NCBI RefSeq assembly: GCF_018861045.1
Contig: NZ_JAHKQJ010000007.1
Location: 1,085,511 to 1,149,510 of the forward strand
Source of the DNA: Octadecabacter sp. B2R22
Lineage (GTDB): Bacteria > Pseudomonadota > Alphaproteobacteria > Rhodobacterales > Rhodobacteraceae
Reading direction: 5' to 3'
Length of the DNA: 64,000 nucleotides
The stretch's first letter is position 1, and each line of letters starts with the position of its first letter. A model generated the notes under the pieces. It did not search any database. It saw nothing but the letters and a program-made list of their open reading frames with translations, and had not been told where the DNA came from. Positions 32,474 to 41,166 of this stretch are shown here, one piece after another. A program made the translations under genes and the position numbers.

Positions 32474-33511
32474 TTGTCGAGTCCGATGCCAAATACCGCC
32501 ACACCCGTCATGCCCCGTTCGCGCAAGGCAGCAATGGTCGTTCAACTTTTACTCAGTGACGGCGGGGACCTCCCCCTCAGTCAGTTGCCCGAAGCCGCAC
32601 AAGCCCGTTTGACCCGCGAACTCGGCGGCCTAAACATCATCGACCGTGAGACATTAAAGAACGTGGCAATCGAATTTGCGGCGGAATTGTCTGATGTCGC
32701 CCTTACGGCTCCGGGCAGCGTCGAAGCCGCGCTCAAATCCCTAGATGGGCGTATTTCTGCGGCGACCGTCGCACGGCTGCGCGAAGAAGCGGCAGCCCAA
32801 AACGGCAGCGATCCGTGGACAATCGTCCTTGAACTGTCCGCAGATGAAATGGTGCCCATCACCACCGCCGAAAGCCCCGAAGTGTCAGCGATTCTGCTCT
32901 CAAAACTCCCGACATCAAAGGCCGCGACTTTGCTTGGTTTGGTGCCTGGTGAAACCGCGCGCCGCATCGCTTTCTCTATGTCGAAAACCTCTCACATCCG
33001 GGCCGATGCAATTGCGCGGATCGGAACGGGTCTGGCTCAGCAATATTGCGGCGCCGCCCTCCCCGCGTTTAGCGAAACCGCGGAAAGCCGCATCGGCGCG
33101 ATCCTCAATTCCAGCCCTGCCGCAACCCGCGAACAGGTTCTCGAAGGGCTGCTGTCTGAAGATCCAAGTTTTGGCGCAAGCGTGCGCAAAGCCATCTTTA
33201 CGTTTGCGGATATCCCTGCCCGCCTTGCTGTGCCTGACGTTCCGAAAATCCTACGTGACATCGATTCCGGCGATCTGGTGCGTGCTTTGGCCTCTGCCGC
33301 AGGTACCGGTGGGCCGTTGGCCGTAGCGGCAAACCACCTACTAGACAACATGTCCACCCGTATGGCCGACAACCTACGCGAAGAAATGGGCGAATCCGGT
33401 AAAATTAAACTCTCGGACGCAGAAGCCGCCCAAAATGCTGTGGTTACAGCCATCCGAGCCGCCGCGGATGCAGGGACTATTGCGTTGATCGTTGAAGGTG
33501 ACGACGATTAG
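32474..33511 (+). CDS. fliG: FliG-like flagellar motor switch protein (orphan)
   Basis: The 345-residue protein shows FliG features: an N-terminal KAAMVVQLLLSDGGDLPL segment and the middle domain with ESPEVSAILLSKLPTSKAA and RADAIARIGTGLAQQY. The C-terminal domain has FTFADIP, VPKILRDIDSGDLVRALASA, NMSTRMADNLREEMGE and IRAAADAGTIALI. FliG couples stator torque to the flagellar rotor. A TTG start has AGGAG seven bases upstream; ATG 32486 is the alternative. No other flagellar gene adjoins. A degenerate CtrA-like site stands about 60 bases upstream. Confidence 0.82.
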   Translation: MSSPMPNTATPVMPRSRKAAMVVQLLLSDGGDLPLSQLPEAAQARLTRELGGLNIIDRETLKNVAIEFAAELSDVALTAPGSVEAALKSLDGRISAATVARLREEAAAQNGSDPWTIVLELSADEMVPITTAESPEVSAILLSKLPTSKAATLLGLVPGETARRIAFSMSKTSHIRADAIARIGTGLAQQYCGAALPAFSETAESRIGAILNSSPAATREQVLEGLLSEDPSFGASVRKAIFTFADIPARLAVPDVPKILRDIDSGDLVRALASAAGTGGPLAVAANHLLDNMSTRMADNLREEMGESGKIKLSDAEAAQNAVVTAIRAAADAGTIALIVEGDDD

Positions 33512-33522
33512 GGTCGATGCCC

Positions 33523-34215
33523 TTATCGTAAAACCGCTGTCGCGAGAATGTTGCGAGGACCACGCGTTTGCACGATCACGGCAACAGCGCCGTTACCGTT
33601 CAGCCGAACGGTCTGATCCAAGCCTTCACGCCCGCCCCATTCGCCGACGACCTGCCAATCCGTAACGATATTCGCGTACCGGATCGACCGCCCCTGATTC
33701 TCGCCGCGACCAATTTCGACGATCTGTTCTGGATCGAACCGGACAACTTGAACCATCGCAGCGCTATCAAATGGCCGCGGCGAAGTTCCGGTGATCCGCA
33801 ATTGATCGCCTTGAAGTTCGGCCACAACCTGCACGCCGGTTTGGGCGGCGTTGTGGCGCCGGATCAGGTCCGCAACTTCCATCGGCTTTGTCCCGATGAC
33901 GTGATCACGCCCTGCAATCACAATTTGCGGTGTATAGATCGTGCTGTCGCCTGCAGCATGCGCATACTGCTGTTGGCGCCGTGTAAAGGCGGGGCTGCCA
34001 AAAGTGTCGGCCCAGCCAATGTAGTCCCAATAGTCAACATGAAGAGCGAGCGCGAGAACATCTGAACGTGCGGCTAGATCCACCAGCATCGCGTCCGCAG
34101 GGGGACAACTTGAACAGCCTTGCGACGTATATAGTTCGACGACGACGGGGCCATCCGCCACGACCGGAGTGGCAAATGCGATGCATGAGGCGAGGGCAGC
34201 AAAGGTTTTACGCAT
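33523..34215 (-). CDS. DUF1223 thioredoxin-like secreted protein
   Basis: The 230-residue protein has a signal peptide (ALASCIAFATPVVA). The DUF1223 domain follows: VVVELYTSQGCSSCPPADAM with a CxxC pair, HVDYWDYIGWADTF, RQQQYAHAAGDSTIYTPQIV and VIAGRDHVIG. The fold is thioredoxin-like and the protein is probably periplasmic; its redox partner is unknown. It is convergent with the fliG-like gene (11-base gap) and divergent from acnA. Confidence 0.9.
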   Translation of the reverse strand: MRKTFAALASCIAFATPVVADGPVVVELYTSQGCSSCPPADAMLVDLAARSDVLALALHVDYWDYIGWADTFGSPAFTRRQQQYAHAAGDSTIYTPQIVIAGRDHVIGTKPMEVADLIRRHNAAQTGVQVVAELQGDQLRITGTSPRPFDSAAMVQVVRFDPEQIVEIGRGENQGRSIRYANIVTDWQVVGEWGGREGLDQTVRLNGNGAVAVIVQTRGPRNILATAVLR

Positions 34216-34427
34216 GGAGATTCCTAGTTTCGTTGTCCTTGCCTAACCCAGTCCGGCCTAACAGGCCAATCAACCGTTTGCGATGGGCTGTTACAATTGT
34301 GTGGAACACAGTAAACACGTGACAATTAAGCGCATAAAATTCAGGGAAAACGGGCCTTGGCAACTATTGTGTGCAATTGTATACCGCAACCAGACTCACT
34401 TCCCACGTTCCCGCAGGAGAGACGCAG

Positions 34428-37115
34428 ATGACCATCACAGTTGGACACGATACCGCAAAAACGCGCAAGACGCTAAAAGTTGGCGATCAGTCGATTGCTT
34501 ACTATTCAATCCCAGCCGCAACCGAAGCAGGCCTTGGCGATTTCTCGAACCTTCCAGCGGCGCTGAAAGTTGTTCTTGAGAACATGCTTCGTTTCGAAGA
34601 CGGCAAGACCGTTTCCGTAGACGACATCAAGGCTTTCGCCGAATGGGGCGCTAAAGGCGGCAAGAACCCACGCGAAATCGCATACCGCCCTGCCCGCGTT
34701 TTGATGCAGGATTTCACCGGCGTTCCGGCTGTTGTTGACCTCGCTGCGATGCGTGACGGTATTGTTGCCCTCGGTGGCGACGCTCAGCAGATCAACCCAC
34801 TGAACCCTGTTGACCTCGTGATCGACCACTCTGTGATGATCGACGAATTCGGTAACCCACGTGCGTTCCAGATGAACGTGGACCGCGAATACGAACGCAA
34901 CCTTGAGCGTTACACATTCCTGAAATGGGGCCAGTCTGCATTCTCCAACTTCCGCGTTGTTCCTCCGGGCACAGGTATCTGTCACCAGGTGAACCTTGAG
35001 TACCTCAGCCAGACGGTTTGGACTGACAAAGACCAAAACGGCGAAGAAGTTGCATACCCTGACACGCTCGTCGGCACTGACTCCCACACCACAATGGTGA
35101 ACGGCGCTGCTGTTCTGGGTTGGGGCGTTGGCGGGATTGAGGCTGAAGCGTCTATGCTCGGCCAGCCAATTTCCATGCTGATCCCAGAAGTTGTTGGTTT
35201 CAAACTGACGGGCGCAATGATGGAAGGCACAACAGGTACTGACCTCGTGCTGAAAGTCGTTGAAATGCTGCGCGCCCACGGCGTTGTGTCCAAGTTCGTA
35301 GAATTCTACGGCGAAGGCCTCGACACTCTGCCACTGGCAGACCGTGCGACAATCGCAAACATGGCACCAGAATACGGCGCAACATGTGGTTTCTTCCCAA
35401 TTGATGACGAAACGCTTCGTTACCTGCGCAATACAGGCCGCGAAGAAGACCGAATCGCATTGGTCGAAGCCTACGCAAAAGAAAACGGTTTCTGGCGCGG
35501 CGCGGATTACAACCCTGTCTACACATCCACACTCGAGCTCGACATGGGAACAATCGTTCCTGCGATCTCGGGCCCGAAACGTCCACAAGACTACGTGGCA
35601 CTGACAGGCGCCAAAGATGCCTTCCGCAAAGAAATGGAAGAAACATTCAAGCGTCCAATGGGCAAAGAAGTTGCAGTCGCTGGCGAAGATTACACAATGG
35701 ACAGCGGCAAGGTCGTGATCGCGTCGATCACATCCTGCACAAACACATCCAACCCATATGTGATGATCGGTGCGGGCCTTGTGGCTCAGAAAGCCGCAGC
35801 ATTGGGTCTGAACCGCAAGCCTTGGGTTAAGACATCCCTCGCTCCGGGGTCTCAGGTTGTGTCTGCTTACCTTGAGGCTGCCGGCCTTCAAGAAGAGCTC
35901 GACAAAATCGGCTTCAACCTCGTCGGTTACGGGTGCACAACCTGTATCGGTAACTCTGGTCCGCTGCAGAAAGAAATTTCTGAGGCGATTCACGAGGGTG
36001 ATCTGGTCGCAACATCCGTCCTGTCTGGTAACCGTAACTTCGAAGGCCGTATTTCGCCTGACGTCCGTGCCAACTACCTCGCGTCTCCTCCTCTCGTGGT
36101 GGCATATGCGCTGGCCGGTACAATGGACATCAATCTGGCAACAGATCCAATCGCCCAAACGCCTGATGGCAAAGACGTCTACCTGAAAGACATCTGGCCA
36201 ACATCCAAAGAAGTTGCAGACATGGTCGAAAAGACTGTGACGCGTGAAGCATTCCAGTCCAAGTATGCTGACGTCTTCAAAGGCGACGAAAAATGGCAAG
36301 GCGTTGAAACGACGGATGCGGAAACATACGACTGGCCTGCTCAGTCCACATACATCCAGAACCCGCCGTACTTCCAAGGTATGTCTAAAGAACCTGGTGT
36401 TATCACCAATGTTGAAGGCGCAAAAGTTCTGGCCGTGCTGGGTGACATGATCACAACCGACCACATCTCCCCTGCCGGTTCTTTCGCTGAAACGACTCCT
36501 GCGGGTCAGTACCTGAAAGAACGCCAAGTTCCTGTTCGTGAATTCAACTCCTACGGGTCGCGCCGTGGTAACCACGAAGTCATGATGCGCGGCACATTCG
36601 CCAACATCCGCATCAAGAACGAGATGCTTGACGGCGTTGAAGGCGGCTACACAAAGGGTCCGGATGGCGCACAAACGTCTATCTTTGACGCGGCGATGGC
36701 CTACCAAGCTGCGGGCACACCAACCGTGATCTTTGGTGGTGAACAGTACGGTGCGGGGTCTTCTCGTGACTGGGCTGCAAAGGGTACGAACCTTCTAGGC
36801 GTCAAAGCGGTTATCGCTGAAAGCTTTGAGCGTATTCACCGTTCCAACCTTGTTGGCATGGGCGTTATCCCGTTTGAATTCACTGGTGGTGACAGCCGCA
36901 AGTCCCTTGGCCTGACAGGCGAAGAAACTGTGTCTATCTCTGGTCTGGACAGCGTGACACCGCTTCAAGAAGTTCCATGTGAAATCACAATGGCCGACGG
37001 CACAGTGAAAAACATCACACTGAAGTGCCGCATCGATACAGCGATCGAGATCGAATACATCGAACACGGTGGCGTCTTGCACTACGTTCTACGGAACCTC
37101 GCCAAATCTGCCTAA
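34428..37115 (+). CDS. acnA: Aconitate hydratase A
   Basis: AcnA converts citrate to isocitrate in the TCA cycle with a 4Fe-4S cluster. The 895-residue protein has the cluster cysteines in ITSCTNTSNP and GYGCTTCIGNSGPL, the DSHTTMVNGAAVLGWGVGGI region, and the swivel domain with GAGSSRDWAAKGTNLLGVKA. AGGAG precedes this ATG; an in-frame ATG 57 bases upstream was rejected. Codon use is strongly biased to ACA, CCA and GCA, indicating high expression. A terminator follows. Confidence 0.98.
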   Translation: MTITVGHDTAKTRKTLKVGDQSIAYYSIPAATEAGLGDFSNLPAALKVVLENMLRFEDGKTVSVDDIKAFAEWGAKGGKNPREIAYRPARVLMQDFTGVPAVVDLAAMRDGIVALGGDAQQINPLNPVDLVIDHSVMIDEFGNPRAFQMNVDREYERNLERYTFLKWGQSAFSNFRVVPPGTGICHQVNLEYLSQTVWTDKDQNGEEVAYPDTLVGTDSHTTMVNGAAVLGWGVGGIEAEASMLGQPISMLIPEVVGFKLTGAMMEGTTGTDLVLKVVEMLRAHGVVSKFVEFYGEGLDTLPLADRATIANMAPEYGATCGFFPIDDETLRYLRNTGREEDRIALVEAYAKENGFWRGADYNPVYTSTLELDMGTIVPAISGPKRPQDYVALTGAKDAFRKEMEETFKRPMGKEVAVAGEDYTMDSGKVVIASITSCTNTSNPYVMIGAGLVAQKAAALGLNRKPWVKTSLAPGSQVVSAYLEAAGLQEELDKIGFNLVGYGCTTCIGNSGPLQKEISEAIHEGDLVATSVLSGNRNFEGRISPDVRANYLASPPLVVAYALAGTMDINLATDPIAQTPDGKDVYLKDIWPTSKEVADMVEKTVTREAFQSKYADVFKGDEKWQGVETTDAETYDWPAQSTYIQNPPYFQGMSKEPGVITNVEGAKVLAVLGDMITTDHISPAGSFAETTPAGQYLKERQVPVREFNSYGSRRGNHEVMMRGTFANIRIKNEMLDGVEGGYTKGPDGAQTSIFDAAMAYQAAGTPTVIFGGEQYGAGSSRDWAAKGTNLLGVKAVIAESFERIHRSNLVGMGVIPFEFTGGDSRKSLGLTGEETVSISGLDSVTPLQEVPCEITMADGTVKNITLKCRIDTAIEIEYIEHGGVLHYVLRNLAKSA

Positions 37116-37142
37116 GACTTCAGGCAGCTCAGTAATCTTAAG

Positions 37143-37170
37143 GTCGCGCCCTAACGGGCGCGGCTTTTTT
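37143..37170 (+). terminator. Terminator of acnA
   Basis: GCGCCC and GGGCGC pair around TAAC, followed by GGC and six Ts. It lies 28 bases past the acnA stop. Confidence 0.9.
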
Positions 37171-37174
37171 CGTT

Positions 37175-37219
37175 TGGGGGCTCTGCCCCGTCGAGCAAGC
37201 TCGACTCCCCGAGGTATTT
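37175..37219. repeat. REP-like extragenic element typical of Rhodobacteraceae
   Basis: GGGGGCTCTGCCCC is followed by GTCGAGC-AA-GCTCGAC (perfect stem) and CTCCCCGAGGTATTT. I recall very similar GC-rich intergenic elements ending in CCCGAGGTATTT in many Roseobacter genomes. Only one copy was seen in this window, so repetition here is not shown. Confidence 0.55.
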
Positions 37220-37255
37220 CCGAAACAAAGGCAAAAGATAAACAAGAGGGTCACC

Positions 37256-38044
37256 ATGTCTCATCCGTCATTTGAATTCAGCCACGCATTGTGCCGCCTG
37301 CCCGCATCATCCGTTACAGATGGATTGCGCGCACAGGATCAAGGCGATCCGGATCCGTTTACCTTTGCGGCCGAGCATGCGGCCTACGTCAGCGCGTTGC
37401 GCGATGTTGGATGTGACGTGACGCTTTTGCCAAAAGACGAAACCTTTCCTGACAGCGTTTTCATCGAAGATCCCGCCTTGGTTTTGAACGGAACCGCGAT
37501 TGTACTGCGCCCGGGCGCTGACACGCGCCTTGGTGAAGCGGCGGCGCTGCGTCCATCCTTGCTTGAAAACATGACTGCTGTCATAGACTTGGAAACCGAC
37601 GGCTACGTCGATGGCGGCGATATTTTGTGCACAGATGACCGCGTGCTTTTGGGTCTCTCCGCACGCACGAACGTTCAGGGCGCCGAAGACCTACGCCCAA
37701 TCGTAGAAAGTTTGGGGTACAGCCTTGAAGTGCTTCAAACACCGCCAGAAATCCTGCATTTCAAAACGGAATCCTCATTGTTGGATCATGAAACGGTTTT
37801 GGCCACGCCTGCCCTTGCGGCGTCCGGTGCGTTCAAGGGATTGAACGTGATTGAAACGGTTGAAGGTGAAGAAGCGGCCGCAAATGCGATCCGCGTGAAC
37901 GACTATGTTTTCTTGTCAGCGGGCCATCCGAAAACAGCGGAAAAGCTGCAGGCTGCGGGATACATGCTCAAGATACTGAACACGTCACAGGCGGAGTTGG
38001 TAGACGGCGGCCTAAGCTGCATGTCACTGCGCTACAGCCGTTAA
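37256..38044 (+). CDS. ddaH: Dimethylarginine dimethylaminohydrolase
   Basis: DDAH hydrolyses N-methylated arginines to citrulline and methylamines. The 262-residue protein has the arginine-deiminase fold motifs FPDSVFIEDPALVL, DGGDIL, the catalytic H168 in ILHFKTESSLL and C255 in VDGGLSCMSLR near the C-terminus. The length is right for bacterial DDAH. Its stop overlaps the convergent ccmG stop by four bases. Confidence 0.93.
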   Translation: MSHPSFEFSHALCRLPASSVTDGLRAQDQGDPDPFTFAAEHAAYVSALRDVGCDVTLLPKDETFPDSVFIEDPALVLNGTAIVLRPGADTRLGEAAALRPSLLENMTAVIDLETDGYVDGGDILCTDDRVLLGLSARTNVQGAEDLRPIVESLGYSLEVLQTPPEILHFKTESSLLDHETVLATPALAASGAFKGLNVIETVEGEEAAANAIRVNDYVFLSAGHPKTAEKLQAAGYMLKILNTSQAELVDGGLSCMSLRYSR

Positions 38045-38577
38045 TTCGCGGCCAGCGCCTCGTTCAACGCGGGGCGCATTCGGGCTTCCAATTCGCGCGT
38101 GGTAAGCGGGCTTGCCATGCGTAAAAGGATCGTACCGTCGCCGTCCAACAGGAACGTTTCAGGGACGCCGTAGACGCCCCAGTCCAATGCGTAAAACCCG
38201 TCTTCATCGGTTCCAACCGCACGGTAAGGGTTACCAAGATCGTTTAGAAACCCAAGTGCGTTGCGGTCTAGGTCTTTGTAATTGATGCCGTAAATCGGCA
38301 CGCCCTCTTCGGCCAGAAGAACGAGGTTGGGGTGTTCAACGCGGCACGGCGCGCACCAGCTGGCCCAGAAGTTCACAATCTTGACCTCGCCATCGCGCAA
38401 GATGTCATCGCTTAGAACCGCAAGGTCGCCAAGGGGTTCAACAGTACCTTCCGGGGCGGGTTTGCCGATCAGCGCGGAGGGCAATTCATCACCCTGCCCG
38501 AAATACATCCCGCCTGCGAAAACGCCCGCAAGGCCCGCGAAAACGACCACAGGCACCAACATCAATTTATTTGCCAC
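38041..38577 (-). CDS. ccmG: Thiol:disulfide interchange protein CcmG (DsbE)
   Basis: CcmG keeps the apocytochrome c CXXCH cysteines reduced for heme attachment. The protein has an N-terminal membrane anchor (LMLVPVVVFAGLAGVFAGG) and a thioredoxin fold with WASWCAPC (C75, C78) and YGVPETFLLDGDG holding the cis-proline. I chose a GTG start overlapping the ccmD end, with AAGGA eight bases upstream, giving 178 residues; an ATG 33 bases further out is possible. It is the last gene of the ccm operon (helX of R. capsulatus). Confidence 0.93.
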   Translation of the reverse strand: MANKLMLVPVVVFAGLAGVFAGGMYFGQGDELPSALIGKPAPEGTVEPLGDLAVLSDDILRDGEVKIVNFWASWCAPCRVEHPNLVLLAEEGVPIYGINYKDLDRNALGFLNDLGNPYRAVGTDEDGFYALDWGVYGVPETFLLDGDGTILLRMASPLTTRELEARMRPALNEALAAN

Positions 38578-38731
38578 TAGCAGCGTCCTTTCGGGCCTCA
38601 ACCGCATCAAGCTGTGCGCGCATCTTGCGGGACCGCCGCATGGACAGCAAGACGATCACCACCAGCAAACCAATGGACGCCCCGTAAGCGGCCAGTACTT
38701 CGGTCGCGTAATCACCCAGATCAGGAAACAT
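38567..38731 (-). CDS. ccmD: Heme exporter protein CcmD
   Basis: The 54-residue protein has one transmembrane helix (EVLAAYGASIGLLVVIVLLS) followed by a basic cytoplasmic tail (RRSRKMRAQLDAVEARK), as in all CcmD. It helps release holo-CcmE from the CcmABC complex. The start shares a base with the ccmC stop (TAATG) and the end overlaps ccmG. Confidence 0.93.
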   Translation of the reverse strand: MFPDLGDYATEVLAAYGASIGLLVVIVLLSMRRSRKMRAQLDAVEARKDAASGK

Positions 38732-39456
38732 TATCTCATCCTCGCTTCGAGTGCTTTGATCCGGCGGGCACGGACTTCCGTCGCCGTGCGCATCAAGACC
38801 AATGCCAAAAACAGCAGGCCGAACCCGACCATACACACCAAAAGCGGGACGAAGAACACATCCGACACGGATCGCTCGCCTGTGGCGACTGGAACGCTCG
38901 TCCCTTGGTGAAGCCCTTGGTTCCAGAACTGCACCGCATAGCGTGACAGCACGGCAAACACTGATCCGACAAGGCACAGCACCGACGTGAGGTCAGCTGC
39001 GGTGTCAGAATCCTCAATCGCTTCCCAGAGGGCCATGTAGCCAAGATAAAACAGGAACAGGATCAGGAATGACGTCAGGCGCGGGTCCCAAGCCCACCAT
39101 GTTCCCCACATAGGCTGGCCCCAAATAGCACCTGTAATTAACGCGATAACAGTCATAACCATCCCAATGGGCGCCGCAGCACGCGCCGCCAAAGCGCTGA
39201 CATGGTGACGCCGCACCAACCAAATGAGAGAGGCAATCAGCATCATGAACCACGCGTTGATCGCCATCAGGGCGGCGGGCACATGCAGATAGATGATTTT
39301 AACCGTCGATCCTTGGCGGAAATCATCGGGCGTAAAAAAGAAGCCCCAGACCAGCCCGACCACAAGACAGGAGATTGAAATGCCCATCACCCACGGCACC
39401 AATGGCGTCGTGGTCGCAATGAACTTCTTCGGATTGGCGTATTCCCAAATCGACAT
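38731..39456 (-). CDS. ccmC: Heme transporter / heme-handling protein CcmC
   Basis: CcmC attaches heme to CcmE. The 241-residue protein has six transmembrane helices and the tryptophan-rich periplasmic motif WGTWWAWDPRLTS, flanked by histidines in YLHVPAAL and after the motif (GLHQGTSV). Length and order between ccmB and ccmD are standard. Confidence 0.97.
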   Translation of the reverse strand: MSIWEYANPKKFIATTTPLVPWVMGISISCLVVGLVWGFFFTPDDFRQGSTVKIIYLHVPAALMAINAWFMMLIASLIWLVRRHHVSALAARAAAPIGMVMTVIALITGAIWGQPMWGTWWAWDPRLTSFLILFLFYLGYMALWEAIEDSDTAADLTSVLCLVGSVFAVLSRYAVQFWNQGLHQGTSVPVATGERSVSDVFFVPLLVCMVGFGLLFLALVLMRTATEVRARRIKALEARMR

Positions 39457-39497
39457 TTGTCTTAGCTATCCTGCTCTTTTGATGGCGGCAATGGAGC

Positions 39498-40154
39498 TCA
39501 CCTTAGATTGATTTTCAAGGCCGCGGATGCGGCAAACGGCAGCAGTGCAAAGCTGGCCAATGTGATGACGGCAACCATCAGCAGCGGTGTTAACCCATCA
39601 AGGCCCGCAGCGCCGCGCGCAACGGCCTCTGCGCCAAAAATGAGCGTCGGCACATAAAGTGGGAGCACCAGGAGCGACATCAACAAGCCGCCGCGCCGAA
39701 CGCCAACCGTCAGGGCAGCGCCAAAAGTGCCGATCATCGACAAGGCCGGCGTGCCAAGCGCCAAGGACGCCAACAACCATCCGAACGCCGAGGGTTCCAA
39801 ATGCAACAAGAACCCAAGAACGGGCGCAACAAGCGTCAACGGCAGCCCCGTGGTGATCCAATGTGCGATGCCTTTGATCAAAGTGACACCTTCCATCGGC
39901 AAAGGCGATGTTGCTAAAAGCGGCAGCGAGCCATCCTCAAAGTCCAACGCGAAAATCCGGTCCAGCGACAAAAGCGCTGCCAACAAGGCCGCGACCCAAA
40001 CGATCCCCGGTGCGATGCGTGTCAGGATTTCGGCCTCTGGCCCGACACCGAATGGGACCAGAACGATCACGATAAGAAAGAATGACAGGCCAAGGCCAAA
40101 CCCGCCCCCTGCCCGCACAGCAAGCACAAGGTCCCGTTTCAGGAGTGCGATCAC
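39498..40154 (-). CDS. ccmB: Heme exporter protein CcmB
   Basis: CcmB is the membrane subunit of the CcmAB transporter. The 218-residue protein has six hydrophobic helices with MIALLKRDLVLAVRAGGG at the start and FEDGSLPLLATSPLPMEGV and LGTPALSMIGTFGAALTVG internally. It follows ccmA by 13 bases. Confidence 0.97.
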   Translation of the reverse strand: MIALLKRDLVLAVRAGGGFGLGLSFFLIVIVLVPFGVGPEAEILTRIAPGIVWVAALLAALLSLDRIFALDFEDGSLPLLATSPLPMEGVTLIKGIAHWITTGLPLTLVAPVLGFLLHLEPSAFGWLLASLALGTPALSMIGTFGAALTVGVRRGGLLMSLLVLPLYVPTLIFGAEAVARGAAGLDGLTPLLMVAVITLASFALLPFAASAALKINLR

Positions 40155-40167
40155 CGTTTAGCGCCCA

Positions 40168-40782
40168 TCATAAAAACGCCTCGTCAGAACTGGCGGCGTC
40201 CGGCGCTGCTTTGAACGGGGCCAGTTCAAGTTCGGGCGCTTCAATGCCAAGATCGATATGGGTCGCGATGACTGCGATGCCACCCTTGGCAAGGTGATCT
40301 TCAGACAGCCAACGCGCAAAAAGCTTGACCGAAAACCCGTCGAGGCTGACCGTGGGTTCATCCAGAAACAACACCTTACGGCCAACAACACCAAGGCGTG
40401 CCAGCCCGAGACGGCGCTTTTGCCCTGACGACAATGTGCCTGCGATCCGATCCTTGAGGTCAACCAGATCGAATGCCTCATAGACGGATTCGTCCGCGGA
40501 ATTGCCGTAAATCTCTGCCCAGAACGCGAGGTTCTCTTTCACGCTCAACTGGCCTTTGATCCCGTCGGCGTGGCTCGCGTAAGCGCCCGTATCCTCGGCG
40601 TAATCAACGGACCCTTTAAGTGCCGGCTGCAGACCCGCCAAAGTGCGAAGCAAGGTCGTTTTGCCAATGCCATTGGGTCCGCGCAGCACAAGGGCCTGCC
40701 CCTCGGCCACCGAAAAAGACAGGTCCGCCAGAACCGGCACGCCGCCCCGAACAACCGTCAAATCTGAAACATTCAAAGTCAT
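40168..40782 (-). CDS. ccmA: Heme exporter ATP-binding protein CcmA
   Basis: CcmA is the ATPase that powers release of heme-loaded CcmE. The 204-residue protein has Walker A GPNGIGKTTLLRTLAG, the ABC signature LSSGQKRRLGLARL, Walker B KVLFLDEPTVSLD and the switch histidine in IAVIATHIDLG. It opens the ccmABCDG run. Confidence 0.97.
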   Translation of the reverse strand: MTLNVSDLTVVRGGVPVLADLSFSVAEGQALVLRGPNGIGKTTLLRTLAGLQPALKGSVDYAEDTGAYASHADGIKGQLSVKENLAFWAEIYGNSADESVYEAFDLVDLKDRIAGTLSSGQKRRLGLARLGVVGRKVLFLDEPTVSLDGFSVKLFARWLSEDHLAKGGIAVIATHIDLGIEAPELELAPFKAAPDAASSDEAFL

Positions 40783-40803
40783 GAACGTATGCTACCCCAA
40801 GCC

Positions 40804-41157
40804 TTAGACTGGCAAAAGCGCCAAACCGACGCGGCGGCCTTCGCTTAGCAATACATTATAGGTGCGGCAGGCAGACGGCGACGCCATGACATCAACACCC
40901 AGCCCTGCCTCTTCTAGCGTGTCGCGGAAATCGGACGGGATATGCGCGATCTCGGACCCAGTGCCGATGAACATCACATCCACATCCGATATCGCATCAA
41001 GCAAGGTTTTCGCGTCATCAAAGCCGCCCCAAGGGGCAATGCCTGTCGGCAAGACAACCAACGCCCCTTCATAGACTTCTCCGCCGATGCGAAAGAACCC
41101 GGGCCCATAGCCATCAACGGGTTTCGCATCGGTATAGACGACTTCGTTCAACCGCAT
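40804..41157 (-). CDS. Mth938-like domain protein (DUF498)
   Basis: The 117-residue protein has the Mth938 fold marks: GYGPGFFRIGGEVYEGALVV near the start, the central DVMFIGTGSEIAHIP and C-terminal GLGVDVMASPSACRTYNVLLSEGRRV. Mitochondrial relatives (NDUFAF3) assist complex I assembly, and bacterial ones often sit beside secDF, as here. It starts nine bases after secDF, so it is in that operon. Confidence 0.9.
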   Translation of the reverse strand: MRLNEVVYTDAKPVDGYGPGFFRIGGEVYEGALVVLPTGIAPWGGFDDAKTLLDAISDVDVMFIGTGSEIAHIPSDFRDTLEEAGLGVDVMASPSACRTYNVLLSEGRRVGLALLPV

Positions 41158-41166
41158 ATCGGCCTC

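Noticed and set aside
34506-36707. A 733-codon open frame antisense to acnA
   Set aside because: It has a low-complexity mix of Cys, His and Arg with no domain, and lies fully opposite the strongly conserved aconitase. It follows from the codon bias of acnA.
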